A DNA stretch of 64,000 nucleotides from Streptomyces diastatochromogenes (lineage in GTDB: Bacteria; Actinomycetota; Actinomycetes; Streptomycetales; Streptomycetaceae), in NCBI RefSeq assembly GCF_002242805.1, contig NZ_MCGQ01000005.1, positions 65,566-129,565 on the forward strand. The letters are read 5' to 3'. This document shows, piece after piece, positions 36,330 to 44,581 of this stretch; positions within the stretch are counted from its first letter, which is position 1; every line of letters begins with the position of its first letter. Position numbers and translations under genes: made by a program. The notes below the pieces were generated by a model that worked only from the letters and a program-made list of their open reading frames with translations, searched no databases and had not been told where the DNA came from.

Positions 36330-37781
36330 TCACTTCACTCCGAGGATCTGCTCCACCGGATCAATCGCGAAGTACACCAGGAACAGCGCCGAAACCCCCC
36401 ACAGCAGCCAGTTGACCTCCTTCGCCTTCCCCAGCACCGTCTTGATGACGACGTACGCCAGGAACCCCGCCCCGATGCCATCGGTTATCGAGTACGTGAA
36501 CGGCATCGCGGCAATGGTCAGAAACGCCGGGATGGCGATCTCGTACTTGTCCCAGTCGATGTGCTTGACGTGGGTCATCATCAGGAAGCCCACCGCGATC
36601 AGCGCGGGCGCCGCCGCCTGCAGCGGGACGATGGTGAGCAGGGGGGTGAGGAAGAGCGCGAGGCCGAAGAGGCCGCCGGTGATCAGGTTGGCGAAGCCGG
36701 TGCGGGCACCCTCGCCGACGCCGGCCGCGGACTCGATGTAGGCGGTGTTGGAGGAGGCGGAGCCGACACCGCCGGCGACGGCGGCGGCGCCGTCGATGAA
36801 CAGCACGCGGCCGATGCCGGGCACCTGCCCCTTCTCGTCGAGCAGTCCGGCCTCGGCGCTGATGCCGACGATGGTGCCCATGGCGTCGAAGAAGTCGGAC
36901 AGGATGAGGGTGAAGACCAGCAGGACGGCGGTGAGGACGCCGGCCTTGGCGAAGCCGCCGAACAGGCTGAAGTGACCGACGAGCCCGAAGTCCGGGGCGG
37001 CGACGATCTTGTCCGGGACCTTCGGGGTGGTCAGGCCCCAGCTCTTGATGTCGGCGACGGCGTTGATGACGATCGCGACGACGGTCATCGTCACGATGCT
37101 GATGAGGATCGCGCCCTTCACCTTGCGGGCGAGCAGCGCGATGGTCAGCAGGACGCCGAGACAGAACACGAGGACGGGCCAGCCGGTGAGGCGGCCGACG
37201 GCGCCGAGCTGCACCGGGACGGTGGTGTGCGCGACATCCGGGATGCGGCTGACGAACCCGGCGTCGACGAAGCCGATGAAGGCGATGAACAGGCCGATGC
37301 CGACGCCGATGGCCTGCTTCAGCTGTTGCGGGATCGCGTTCATGATCGCTTCCCGGAGTCCGGTGAGGACCAGGAGGCAGATGATCAGGCCTTCGAGGAC
37401 GACCAGGCCCATCGCGTCGGACCAGCTCATCAGCGGGGCCAACTGGAAGGCGACGACGGCGTTGAGGCCGAGGCCGGCGGCGATGGCGAGCGGGAGGTTG
37501 CCGCCGACGCCCATGATGATCGTCATGACACAGGCCACCAGCGCGGTGGCGGTGACGAGTTGGCCGGTGTCGAGGGTGTGGCCGAACTTGTCCTTGGCGC
37601 TGCCCAGGATGATTGGATTCAGGACAAGGATGTAGGCCATGGTGAAGAACGTGGCGAAGCCGCCGCGTATCTCCCGGCCGAAGGTCGATCCCCGCTCGGA
37701 GATTCTGAAGTACCGGTCGACGCTGTTCGCGGCAGGTGGCGCGGCGCCCGGCCGCTGTTCCACCTTGTGCGTCTCGGACAT
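36330..37781 (-). CDS. NCS2-family purine permease (AzgA-like)
   Basis: This 483-residue permease has about 12-14 membrane spans. Conserved parts are RGGFATFFTMAYILVLNP at the N-terminus, LPLAIAAGLGLNAVVAF and ILSDFFDAMGTIVGISAEAG, all typical of adenine/guanine/hypoxanthine transporters of the AzgA branch. AGGAG lies 7 bases before ATG 37781. It imports purine bases by proton symport by family. No purine riboswitch is expected or visible upstream. It is divergent from the sigma factor. Confidence 0.9.
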   Translation of the reverse strand: MSETHKVEQRPGAAPPAANSVDRYFRISERGSTFGREIRGGFATFFTMAYILVLNPIILGSAKDKFGHTLDTGQLVTATALVACVMTIIMGVGGNLPLAIAAGLGLNAVVAFQLAPLMSWSDAMGLVVLEGLIICLLVLTGLREAIMNAIPQQLKQAIGVGIGLFIAFIGFVDAGFVSRIPDVAHTTVPVQLGAVGRLTGWPVLVFCLGVLLTIALLARKVKGAILISIVTMTVVAIVINAVADIKSWGLTTPKVPDKIVAAPDFGLVGHFSLFGGFAKAGVLTAVLLVFTLILSDFFDAMGTIVGISAEAGLLDEKGQVPGIGRVLFIDGAAAVAGGVGSASSNTAYIESAAGVGEGARTGFANLITGGLFGLALFLTPLLTIVPLQAAAPALIAVGFLMMTHVKHIDWDKYEIAIPAFLTIAAMPFTYSITDGIGAGFLAYVVIKTVLGKAKEVNWLLWGVSALFLVYFAIDPVEQILGVK

Positions 37782-37977
37782 GGTCGTACTCCTCGTTGCC
37801 TGATGAGCGTGTGCGGATGCTGGCTGGATTGTTCCCTCGTTGAACCCGTTTCAGGTTTTCCCCGTGTTACGGAATCGGGTTCGGTCTTTCATACGGCGTT
37901 CGAGCCCCCGTACAAACCAGGCTCTTGATCACTGCTACGCTTCCCGATCTCGTTCCGGCCACCCCCGGACGATCACA

Positions 37978-37993
37978 TGTCATTCACATGACA
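37978..37993. promoter_or_regulatory. Palindrome upstream of the SigE-family sigma factor
   Basis: TGTCAT (37978-37983) and ATGACA (37988-37993) flank a 4-base spacer about 19 bases before the chosen GTG start. It is placed where a repressor would block transcription or where an autoregulatory site could lie. The 230-base gap 37782-38011 also holds the permease promoter. Confidence 0.45.
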
Positions 37994-38011
37994 CGCACAG
38001 AGAGGTCCCCC

Positions 38012-38578
38012 GTGGGCACTGTCGTCGACGACGCAGCCTCCGTGGAGTTCCATGCCTTCTTCGAACGGCACTACGCCGAACTGGCCCGTTTCGCCCACCT
38101 GTTGACCGGCGAGGCGGACGCCGCCGACGATCTGGCGGCGGATGCGCTGCTCGCCCTGTGGCACCGCTGGGACCGGGTGCGCGCGGCCGACCACCCGGTG
38201 GCCTATGCCCGTGGAGTCGTCGCCAACCTCGCGCGCACCCGCATCCGCAGCGCCGTACGCGAGCGCCGGCGGATCTCCCTGTTCTGGCCACAGCGTGAGG
38301 AGAAGACAGAGAACCCCGACATAGCGGGCGTGGTCGACGTACAGGAGGCGTTGCGCAGGCTGCCGTTCCGCAAACGGGCGTGTGTGGTGCTGCGGCACGC
38401 GTTCGACCTGTCGGAGAAGGACACCGCTCTCGCCCTGGGTGTTTCCGTGGGTACGGTTAAGTCCCAGACGTCCAAGGGGATGGCCGAACTGCAGCGGATT
38501 CTCGGCTCCCGGGGCGTTCCACAGAAGGTGCACGCGGCGATGGCACGCGGCGGCGAGACCGGAGGACGGAACCGATGA
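38012..38578 (+). CDS. SigE-family ECF RNA polymerase sigma factor
   Basis: This is a sigma factor of about 188 residues. Region 2 is in FFERHYAELARFAHLLTGEA and the DDLAADALLALWHRW stretch; region 4 is in LSEKDTALALGVSVGTVKSQ. The form is the actinobacterial SigE subgroup that lacks a clear anti-sigma partner motif. GTG 38012 follows AGAGG at 6 bases; in-frame ATGs at 37925 and 37988 are less well placed. Its stop overlaps the downstream membrane gene (ATGA), which probably encodes a cognate regulator or target. Confidence 0.9.
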   Translation: MGTVVDDAASVEFHAFFERHYAELARFAHLLTGEADAADDLAADALLALWHRWDRVRAADHPVAYARGVVANLARTRIRSAVRERRRISLFWPQREEKTENPDIAGVVDVQEALRRLPFRKRACVVLRHAFDLSEKDTALALGVSVGTVKSQTSKGMAELQRILGSRGVPQKVHAAMARGGETGGRNR

Positions 38579-39426
38579 GGCAGCAGGACGTGCACGACGA
38601 GCTGCGCGCCCGGCTGCACGAGGCGGCCGAGTCGCACGAGCCGGACCGGGCCCGCATGCTGGCCCGGATCGAGCGGGGCATGAGCGCCGAGCGGGGTCGC
38701 TCCGGTCACCGCCAGACCCGTCCGCTCGTGTGGGGCTGGGCCCGGGTGGTGAGCGCCACGGCCGCGGTCGCGGGCATGCTGGCGATCGGCGGTTACGCGG
38801 TGGCGTCCGCGGTGAAGGACGACACCCCCGCCCAGCAGACGGTCACGGTCTCGCCGACGCCCACCCCGTCGCCGGACGCGACGAGCAAGGCGCCCGTGCC
38901 GCCGGTGCACCGCACGCCGAGCAGGGCCCCGGAGTCCCCCGAGGCAAGCGACTCCCCGTCCCGGCCGGCCTCCCCCTCCCCTTCCGCCTCCGTGCTGCCG
39001 CCCGCCGACGGCGAGACGGACGGCCCCCTGTGGTCGGACGGCTCGGTCGACCCGCACAGCAACGACTTCTGGGCGCAGAGCAACGTCACCTTCAAGACGA
39101 GCGAGCAACTCACCTCCCTCACCGTGCAGTTGAAGGTCGCGCAGACCGGCGGGGTCAGTTCGGCCGGCGCCTGGCGCTCGCTGCCGGAGCAGGACTTCAC
39201 CCTCACGGTCGGCGAGCAGGACGGCTTCCTGGTCTACACCTGGGTGCTCAAGGACGGCCGTACGGTCCCCAAGGGCGAGTGGGTGTTCGCCGGGCAGTAC
39301 AACCACGAGCGCGGCGGCCGGGACGCGAAGGACGACAGCTACTCGATCACGGCCACGGCGGACGGCGAGCAGCGCGCGGTGGGCGGCGACTTCGCGGCGC
39401 ACACGGACGGCGAGGGCGACTCCTAA
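38575..39426 (+). CDS. Single-span membrane protein, probable sigma-factor partner
   Basis: This 283-residue protein has a short cytoplasmic N-terminus (HDELRARLHEAAESHEPDRAR), one membrane span near residue 60-80 (SATAAVAGMLAIGGYAVASA), a Pro/Ser/Thr-rich stalk, and an extracellular domain of about 130 residues. ATG 38575 overlaps the sigma stop. The topology is that of anti-sigma factors, but no zinc-binding HxxxCxxC motif is seen. The extracellular part resembles secreted domains of unknown function found with SigE-family sigmas. Confidence 0.78.
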   Translation: MRQQDVHDELRARLHEAAESHEPDRARMLARIERGMSAERGRSGHRQTRPLVWGWARVVSATAAVAGMLAIGGYAVASAVKDDTPAQQTVTVSPTPTPSPDATSKAPVPPVHRTPSRAPESPEASDSPSRPASPSPSASVLPPADGETDGPLWSDGSVDPHSNDFWAQSNVTFKTSEQLTSLTVQLKVAQTGGVSSAGAWRSLPEQDFTLTVGEQDGFLVYTWVLKDGRTVPKGEWVFAGQYNHERGGRDAKDDSYSITATADGEQRAVGGDFAAHTDGEGDS

Positions 39427-39538
39427 AGAATCTTGAAGAGGGCGGCAACCCTTCTCTCAGCGGCGGCAACCAGGAAGCGCACGGCTCCCTCTTCTCCTGC
39501 AGCTGAGTGAAAATTCAAGTACGACGGGATCTCGCCCC

Positions 39539-41221
39539 TTGAGCACGCACAAGAGACACCTCACCCGCAGACGGGTGCTCGGAGCCTCCGCGATCGGCGT
39601 CGCCGCCACCGGCGCCGCCGTCGCGGGAGGCGCCGGCCTTCTCTCGTCCGCGTCCGCCGCCACCTTCGGCTACCAGGACGACGGCCGGAACTACATCGTC
39701 GACACCGGCTCCTCCCTCGTCTTCAAGGTCTCCAAGACGACCGGCGACATCACGTCCCTGGTCTACAAGGGCAAGGAGTACGAGGGCTACGGCGGCAAGC
39801 ACTCGCACGTCGAGTCCGGCCTCGGCGCCTCCACCGTCACCCTCAGGCAGACCGGCTCGACGATCCTGATCAAGGTCGTGCACGGGGCGATCACCCAGTG
39901 GTACGCGGCCCGCAGCGGCCAGAACAACGTCTACCTGTGGACGAACAAGGCGGACGCCTCCTTCACCGCGACCCGCTACATCGTCCGCATCAAGCCCGGC
40001 ATGTTCCCCAACACCGGCTCGGACGCCTGGGACTCGACGCGGGACAAGATCATCGAGGCGGGCGACGTCTGGAAGAACCCGGACGGCACCACCCACTCCA
40101 AGCACTACTCGGGCAAGCGGACGATCGACTACGACCACGTCGGCTTCACCACCGGCTCGGTCGGCCTCTGGCTGGTCCGCTCCCAGCACGAGAAGGCCTC
40201 CGGCGGCCCCTTCTACCGCTCCCTGCTGCGCCACTCGAACGAGGGCGGGGCGGGCCTCTACGAGATCCTGCACTACAACGAGGCCCAGACGGAGGCGGAA
40301 CGCTTCGGCCTCCAGGGCCCGTACGTCATCGCGTTCACGGATGGCGGCGCGCCCTCGCCCTCGCTCTTCCACGACAAGCTCGACACCTCCTGGGTGGACG
40401 GCCTCGGCATCACCGGCTGGGTGGGCAAGGCCGGCCGCGGCAAGGTGGCGGGCGTCGGCCTGAAGGGCATGGACGCCAAGTACGACTACACCGTGGGCTT
40501 CGCCAACGCGGACGCGCAGTACTGGGCGAAGGCGGCGGCCGGCACGGGTGCCTTCTCCTGCGCGGGGATGCTCCCGGGGACGTACACCCTCACCGTCCAC
40601 AAGAACGAACTGGCCGTGCACACGGAGTCGGTGAAGGTCACGGCGGGCGGTACGACCTCCCTGCACACGTTGAGCATCACCGGCGACCCCTCCACCGCCC
40701 CGGCCGTCTGGCGGCTCGGCGACTGGGACGGCACGCCCGGCGAGTTCAAGAACGCCAAGCTGATGACGTACGCGCACCCGTCCGACGGCCGCGCCGCGAA
40801 GTGGACCGGCAACGTCACGATCGGCAGCGGCAGCGAGGCCGCGTCCTTCCCCGCGTACCTGTGGAAGGACGTCAACGACGGCATCCTCGTCTACTTCAAG
40901 CTGACCAAGGCGCAGGCCGCCGCCGCGCACACGCTGCGGGTCGGGGTGACGGACGCGTTCTCCAACGGGCGGCCGCGGGTGACCGTGAACGACTGGGTCT
41001 CGGCCATCCCCTCGGCTCCCACCCAGCCCGAGACGCGTTCCCTCACCACGGGTTCGTACCGCGGGAACAACCACACCTTCACGTTCAGCGTCCCTTCCAG
41101 TGCGTGGAAGACGGACACCTCGCAGTACAACGTCCTGAAGATCAACATCGTGAGCGGTTCGGGCGGCACGGCCTACCTCAGCGCGGGCACGTCGTTCGAC
41201 TGCCTGGACCTGCTGGCCTGA
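39539..41221 (+). CDS. Rhamnogalacturonan lyase (PL4)
   Basis: This 560-residue secreted enzyme begins with a twin-arginine-type signal (TRRRVLGASAIGVAA). The mature protein matches polysaccharide lyase family 4: an N-terminal catalytic region (DYDHVGFTTGSVGLWLVRSQ), a fibronectin-like middle domain and a C-terminal carbohydrate-binding-like domain (VWRLGDWDGTPGEFKNA). PL4 cleaves the rhamnose-galacturonate backbone of rhamnogalacturonan I by beta-elimination. The start is TTG 39539. It is the left boundary of the pectin locus and is followed by a perfect hairpin terminator. Confidence 0.9.
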   Translation: MSTHKRHLTRRRVLGASAIGVAATGAAVAGGAGLLSSASAATFGYQDDGRNYIVDTGSSLVFKVSKTTGDITSLVYKGKEYEGYGGKHSHVESGLGASTVTLRQTGSTILIKVVHGAITQWYAARSGQNNVYLWTNKADASFTATRYIVRIKPGMFPNTGSDAWDSTRDKIIEAGDVWKNPDGTTHSKHYSGKRTIDYDHVGFTTGSVGLWLVRSQHEKASGGPFYRSLLRHSNEGGAGLYEILHYNEAQTEAERFGLQGPYVIAFTDGGAPSPSLFHDKLDTSWVDGLGITGWVGKAGRGKVAGVGLKGMDAKYDYTVGFANADAQYWAKAAAGTGAFSCAGMLPGTYTLTVHKNELAVHTESVKVTAGGTTSLHTLSITGDPSTAPAVWRLGDWDGTPGEFKNAKLMTYAHPSDGRAAKWTGNVTIGSGSEAASFPAYLWKDVNDGILVYFKLTKAQAAAAHTLRVGVTDAFSNGRPRVTVNDWVSAIPSAPTQPETRSLTTGSYRGNNHTFTFSVPSSAWKTDTSQYNVLKINIVSGSGGTAYLSAGTSFDCLDLLA

Positions 41222-41244
41222 GCCCCCCTCGGCCAGCAGAAGGG

Positions 41245-41276
41245 ACGCCCCCGCCGGTGACGACCGGCGGGGGCGT
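41245..41276. terminator. Perfect hairpin terminator after the PL4 gene
   Basis: A 13-bp perfect stem (41245-41257 with 41264-41276) has a TGACGA loop. It lies between the PL4 stop (41221) and the convergent PL9 stop (41290). Confidence 0.85.
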
Positions 41277-41289
41277 TCGCGCACCACGG

Positions 41290-42444
41290 TCAGTTCATGG
41301 TGGACCCGATCGTCGTGGACCCCGTGGTCAGGAAGGTGGTGGCCGGCAGGGAGCCGTCCGACTTGCGGGCGCCGTACGCGGTAGTGGCGTCCGTCGACTT
41401 GAAGGCAGGCGTACCCACCCCGCTGTCCCAGTTGTTGGCAGCGGACACGGTGTGTGAACTCAGCTTGGACAGGCCGCCCTTGTTGCTCACGGCGAGGTTG
41501 CGGGCCAGCCGGGCCTTGCCCGTCTCGAAGAAGAAGCCCGCCTGTGCGTTGGCGTACGCGGTGTTGCGGTTCAGCACGATCGCGCCGGTGTTGGAGTTCT
41601 CGGTGAAGCCGTTGAGGGTGTTGTCCCAGGCCGCGTCGTTGTTGACGACGTGGGCGACCGAGGCGCCCCCGCCGCCCAGTTTGAAGCCGTTGCCGTTGCC
41701 CTCGAAGGCGGAGTCGTTCCAGCGGTTCTTGCCGTTGCCGAAGGCCCAGGAGTGCTCGATGGTGACCGGCGAGGAGAACTGCCACAGGTCGAGGCCGTCA
41801 TCGGAGTTGTTGTAGAGACGCGCGCCGGTGACCTTGTTGCCGGTGCCGGAGCCGAACTTGATGGCGATGCCGTCGGCGTTCTGGCCGTGCCCGGAGGCGT
41901 CGTAGTTGCCGTAACTGTCCAGGTTCTGGACGAGGTTGTTCACGGTGTTGTCGCCGCGCAGGGTGAACCCGGAGTCGCCGTTGTTCGCGGTGACGAGGTT
42001 CTTGAAGACGCCTCCGGTGGAGGAGGTGACGACGAAGCCCTGGGCCGGGGACTTCTGGAAGGTGAGGTTCTGCACGGTCCAGTAGCTGCCGTAGATCCCC
42101 GTGAGCCAGGAGCCGGCGGGCAGCTTGGAGCCGTCGATCTTCACCGTCTCGCTGCCGTACGCCTGGAGCGTGATGCGGTTCGAACTGGTGCCGCTGGCCG
42201 TGGACTTGAGGGTGGCCGTCGGGTAGTAGGTGCCGCCCCGCACCTGGATGACGGTACCGGCGGTGGCGTTCTTGACGGCCGACTCCAACTGGGCGGTGGT
42301 GGACACGGTGACCGTGGTCGTGGCGGCCTGGGCGCCGCCGTTCGACAGGCCGAGGTAGACGCCGCCGGCCCCCGCGGCGACGGCCACCGCGGCGGCGATC
42401 GAGAGGGTGCGTGTCCTGCGGTGACGTCCGGTGCTCTGCCGCAC
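41290..42444 (-). CDS. Secreted pectate lyase, PL9 (paralogue A)
   Basis: This 384-residue secreted right-handed beta-helix enzyme has a signal sequence with a basic start (RHRRTRTLSIAAAVAVAAG). The calcium site is in YNNSDDGLDLWQF, and the proposed catalytic Lys is in DSAFEGNGNGFKLGG, both as known in PL9 (Pel9A) lyases. It cleaves polygalacturonate. GTG 42444 is preferred because GGAAAGGAA lies upstream; a longer frame begins at 42633 but overlaps the divergent promoter region. It is divergent from GH43 and closely similar to the PL9 gene at 49612. Confidence 0.9.
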   Translation of the reverse strand: MRQSTGRHRRTRTLSIAAAVAVAAGAGGVYLGLSNGGAQAATTTVTVSTTAQLESAVKNATAGTVIQVRGGTYYPTATLKSTASGTSSNRITLQAYGSETVKIDGSKLPAGSWLTGIYGSYWTVQNLTFQKSPAQGFVVTSSTGGVFKNLVTANNGDSGFTLRGDNTVNNLVQNLDSYGNYDASGHGQNADGIAIKFGSGTGNKVTGARLYNNSDDGLDLWQFSSPVTIEHSWAFGNGKNRWNDSAFEGNGNGFKLGGGGASVAHVVNNDAAWDNTLNGFTENSNTGAIVLNRNTAYANAQAGFFFETGKARLARNLAVSNKGGLSKLSSHTVSAANNWDSGVGTPAFKSTDATTAYGARKSDGSLPATTFLTTGSTTIGSTMN

Positions 42445-42528
42445 TGGCCGTTCCTTTCCTAGGAGATTGAGTCGCATGCCAGTCGCCGCCGTGGCCGGAA
42501 CAGGTTGCCGCGCCCGAACGAAAACAAC

Positions 42529-42539
42529 CGAAACTTTCG
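42529..42539. promoter_or_regulatory. Operator-like palindrome between PL9 and GH43
   Basis: CGAAACTTTCG is a perfect palindrome around one central base, lying midway in the 200-base divergent gap (42445-42644). Sequences of the form CGAAA-N-TTTCG are known upstream of Streptomyces xylanase genes as LacI-type repressor sites. It probably couples both divergent genes to a sugar-responsive repressor. Confidence 0.55.
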
Positions 42540-42644
42540 ACCACCCGAGTCGCCCGCAGATCGATTGACGCGCTGTTCCCCACTGGCCACACTCCGAGAG
42601 CGCGCACCGATCAACAGAAATCCCCAAACTCACACAGGACTGCC

Positions 42645-43694
42645 ATGCGCCCCAGAAGCAGAACCCTGCTGGTCCCCCTCCTGGCCGCCCTCTTCCTCAC
42701 CCTGCTGACCGCCCCACCGGGCTCCGCACAGACCCGGCAGCCCAAGTACGCGGGCTATCTCTTCGCCTACTTCACCGGCGAGGGCACCGCCGACGGCGAG
42801 CAGATCCGCTACGCCCTCAGCCAGGGCAACGACCCGCTGCACTGGCGGGAGCTGAACGCGGGCAAGCCGGTGCTGACCTCGACCATCGGCGAGAAGGGGC
42901 TGCGCGACCCGTTCGTGATCCGCTCCCCCAAGGGCGACAAGTTCTATCTGATCGCCACCGACCTGCGGATGTACCAGAACAGCAGCGGCAGCTGGGACTA
43001 CGTCCAGCGGCACGGCAGCAAGTCGATCATGGTCTGGGAGTCCACCGACCTGGTGCACTGGACCGACCAGCGGCTGGTGAAGGTGGCCCCGGACAACGCG
43101 GGCAACACCTGGGCCCCGGAGGCCTACTGGGACGACCGGCTCCACGAGTACGTGGTCTTCTGGGCGTCGAAGCTGTACGCCGCCGCCGACCCCGACCACA
43201 CCGGCTCGACGTACAACCGGATGCTCTACGCGACGACCAGGGACTTCCGCACCTTCAGCGAGCCCAAGGTCTGGGACGACCCGGGCTACTCGGTCATCGA
43301 CTCGACGGTCATCAAGGACAAGGGAACGTACTACCGCTTTACCAAGGACGAGCGGGACCCCAGCTCCAGCTCGCCCTGCTCGAAGTTCATCACCGCCGAG
43401 AAGTCGCGGAACCTGACCGACACGTCGTACGCCTTCGTCGCCGACTGCATCGGCAACGGCTCCATCCAGCGGGGCGAGGGGCCGACGGTGTTCAAGTCGA
43501 ACACCGAGAAGAAGTGGTACCTGTTCATCGACGAGTACGGCCTGCGCGGCTACGTGCCCTTCGAGACCACCGACCTCGCCTCGGGCAAGTGGACCCTGTC
43601 CACGGACTACGCACTGCCCGCCAGCCCCCGCCACGGCACGGTGATGCCGGTGACGAGGGCCGAGTACGAGCGGCTGCTCAGGACCTACGGATGA
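42645..43694 (+). CDS. Secreted GH43-family glycosidase
   Basis: This 349-residue secreted protein has a signal peptide ending near APPGSAQ. It has five-bladed beta-propeller features of GH43: GLRDPFVIRS (Asp), NTWAPEAYWDD, VIDSTVIKD and GEGPTVFKSNTEKKWYLF (Glu). Most such enzymes are arabinofuranosidases or galactanases that strip pectin side chains. ATG 42645 starts the signal peptide. It is divergent from PL9 and ends only 3 bases from the convergent phosphatase. Confidence 0.87.
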   Translation: MRPRSRTLLVPLLAALFLTLLTAPPGSAQTRQPKYAGYLFAYFTGEGTADGEQIRYALSQGNDPLHWRELNAGKPVLTSTIGEKGLRDPFVIRSPKGDKFYLIATDLRMYQNSSGSWDYVQRHGSKSIMVWESTDLVHWTDQRLVKVAPDNAGNTWAPEAYWDDRLHEYVVFWASKLYAAADPDHTGSTYNRMLYATTRDFRTFSEPKVWDDPGYSVIDSTVIKDKGTYYRFTKDERDPSSSSPCSKFITAEKSRNLTDTSYAFVADCIGNGSIQRGEGPTVFKSNTEKKWYLFIDEYGLRGYVPFETTDLASGKWTLSTDYALPASPRHGTVMPVTRAEYERLLRTYG

Positions 43695-43697
43695 CCG

Positions 43698-44495
43698 TCA
43701 GGAGACGAAGTAGGTCGGGTTCGGCAGCTTGTAGGTGCGGTCGGCGTAGCCGCCGTCCAGGTCCGAGTACTGGTCGCCGAAGTTGGCGATGACCTCGTAC
43801 CCGAGGTCGTCCTCGATGTGCTTGCGGGTGCCGGACTTGTACTGCACCGTCGTGCAGGTCCAGGTGCCCGGGGTGGCGCAGTCGCCCAGGTAGGCCGGCG
43901 GGTTGACCTTGTCCTTGAGGAACATGTGGTCGGCGTCGAGGTTCACATCGGCGCCGATCTTCTTCAGGTTCTCGACGGCGGCGCCGCGCTGCGCCTCGCT
44001 GAGACCGGAGTTGTAGAAGACCTCGACACCCTTGGACTCGGCGTACTGGACCAGCTCCGGGCTGCCGAACACGGCCGGACGGCTGGCCTTGTTCACGTAG
44101 TCGGCCCAGGTGGTCGAGTTGTACGTGTAGTTGTAGCGCTTCTCGTAGTCGAGGCTGAGCAGCAGCGTGTCGTCGATGTCGAAGACGACGGCCGGCTTCT
44201 CGCCGTGGCGGTGCGCCTTGCGGGCCGCCTTGTCGATGTAGCGCTTGGCGTCGGCGTCGATGCGCGCCAGGTCCTGCGCGTACGGGCTGTCCGGGGACGC
44301 CTGGTAGACGCCGTTGGCGTCGGCGGTGGTGCCGTAGTAGGTGTCGATGTCCTTCACCAGGAGCCCGATGTTGTAGGGCTCGTGGGTGGAGTTCGCCGTC
44401 GACTGACCGGCGGTGGCCGCGCCGGCGCCGTACAGGGCACCACCGGCGAGGGCACAGGCGGCGGTGATCGCCGCGATCCGCAGTGATTTATGCAT
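43698..44495 (-). CDS. Secreted HAD-family acid phosphatase
   Basis: This 265-residue secreted protein has a signal peptide (MHKSLRIAAITAACALAGG) and the HAD nucleophile motif VVFDIDDTLLLSLDYE, typical of class B acid phosphatases and plant-type acid phosphatases. The late YEVIANFGDQYSDLDGG carries the acidic metal residues. It releases phosphate from organic phosphates outside the membrane. ATG 44495 is chosen over the in-frame start at 44630, which lies inside the caspase gene end. Its presence inside a pectin locus is incidental. Confidence 0.85.
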   Translation of the reverse strand: MHKSLRIAAITAACALAGGALYGAGAATAGQSTANSTHEPYNIGLLVKDIDTYYGTTADANGVYQASPDSPYAQDLARIDADAKRYIDKAARKAHRHGEKPAVVFDIDDTLLLSLDYEKRYNYTYNSTTWADYVNKASRPAVFGSPELVQYAESKGVEVFYNSGLSEAQRGAAVENLKKIGADVNLDADHMFLKDKVNPPAYLGDCATPGTWTCTTVQYKSGTRKHIEDDLGYEVIANFGDQYSDLDGGYADRTYKLPNPTYFVS

Positions 44496-44581
44496 GACAG
44501 GTTTTCTACGCGCGTCACCCAGGGGAAGGCGAGATTCGTTGCCTGATCGATACACACCAATTCGGTTGAAGGCAGGGGCAG

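Noticed and set aside
36561..37928. 455-codon Asp/Glu/Gly-rich plus-strand frame opposite the purine permease
   Set aside because: Composition is the complement of membrane-span codons; no domain.
39441..39471. Two GGCGGCAACC direct repeats upstream of the PL4 gene
   Set aside because: Only two copies of a 10-mer of common composition; no palindrome or position match to a promoter.
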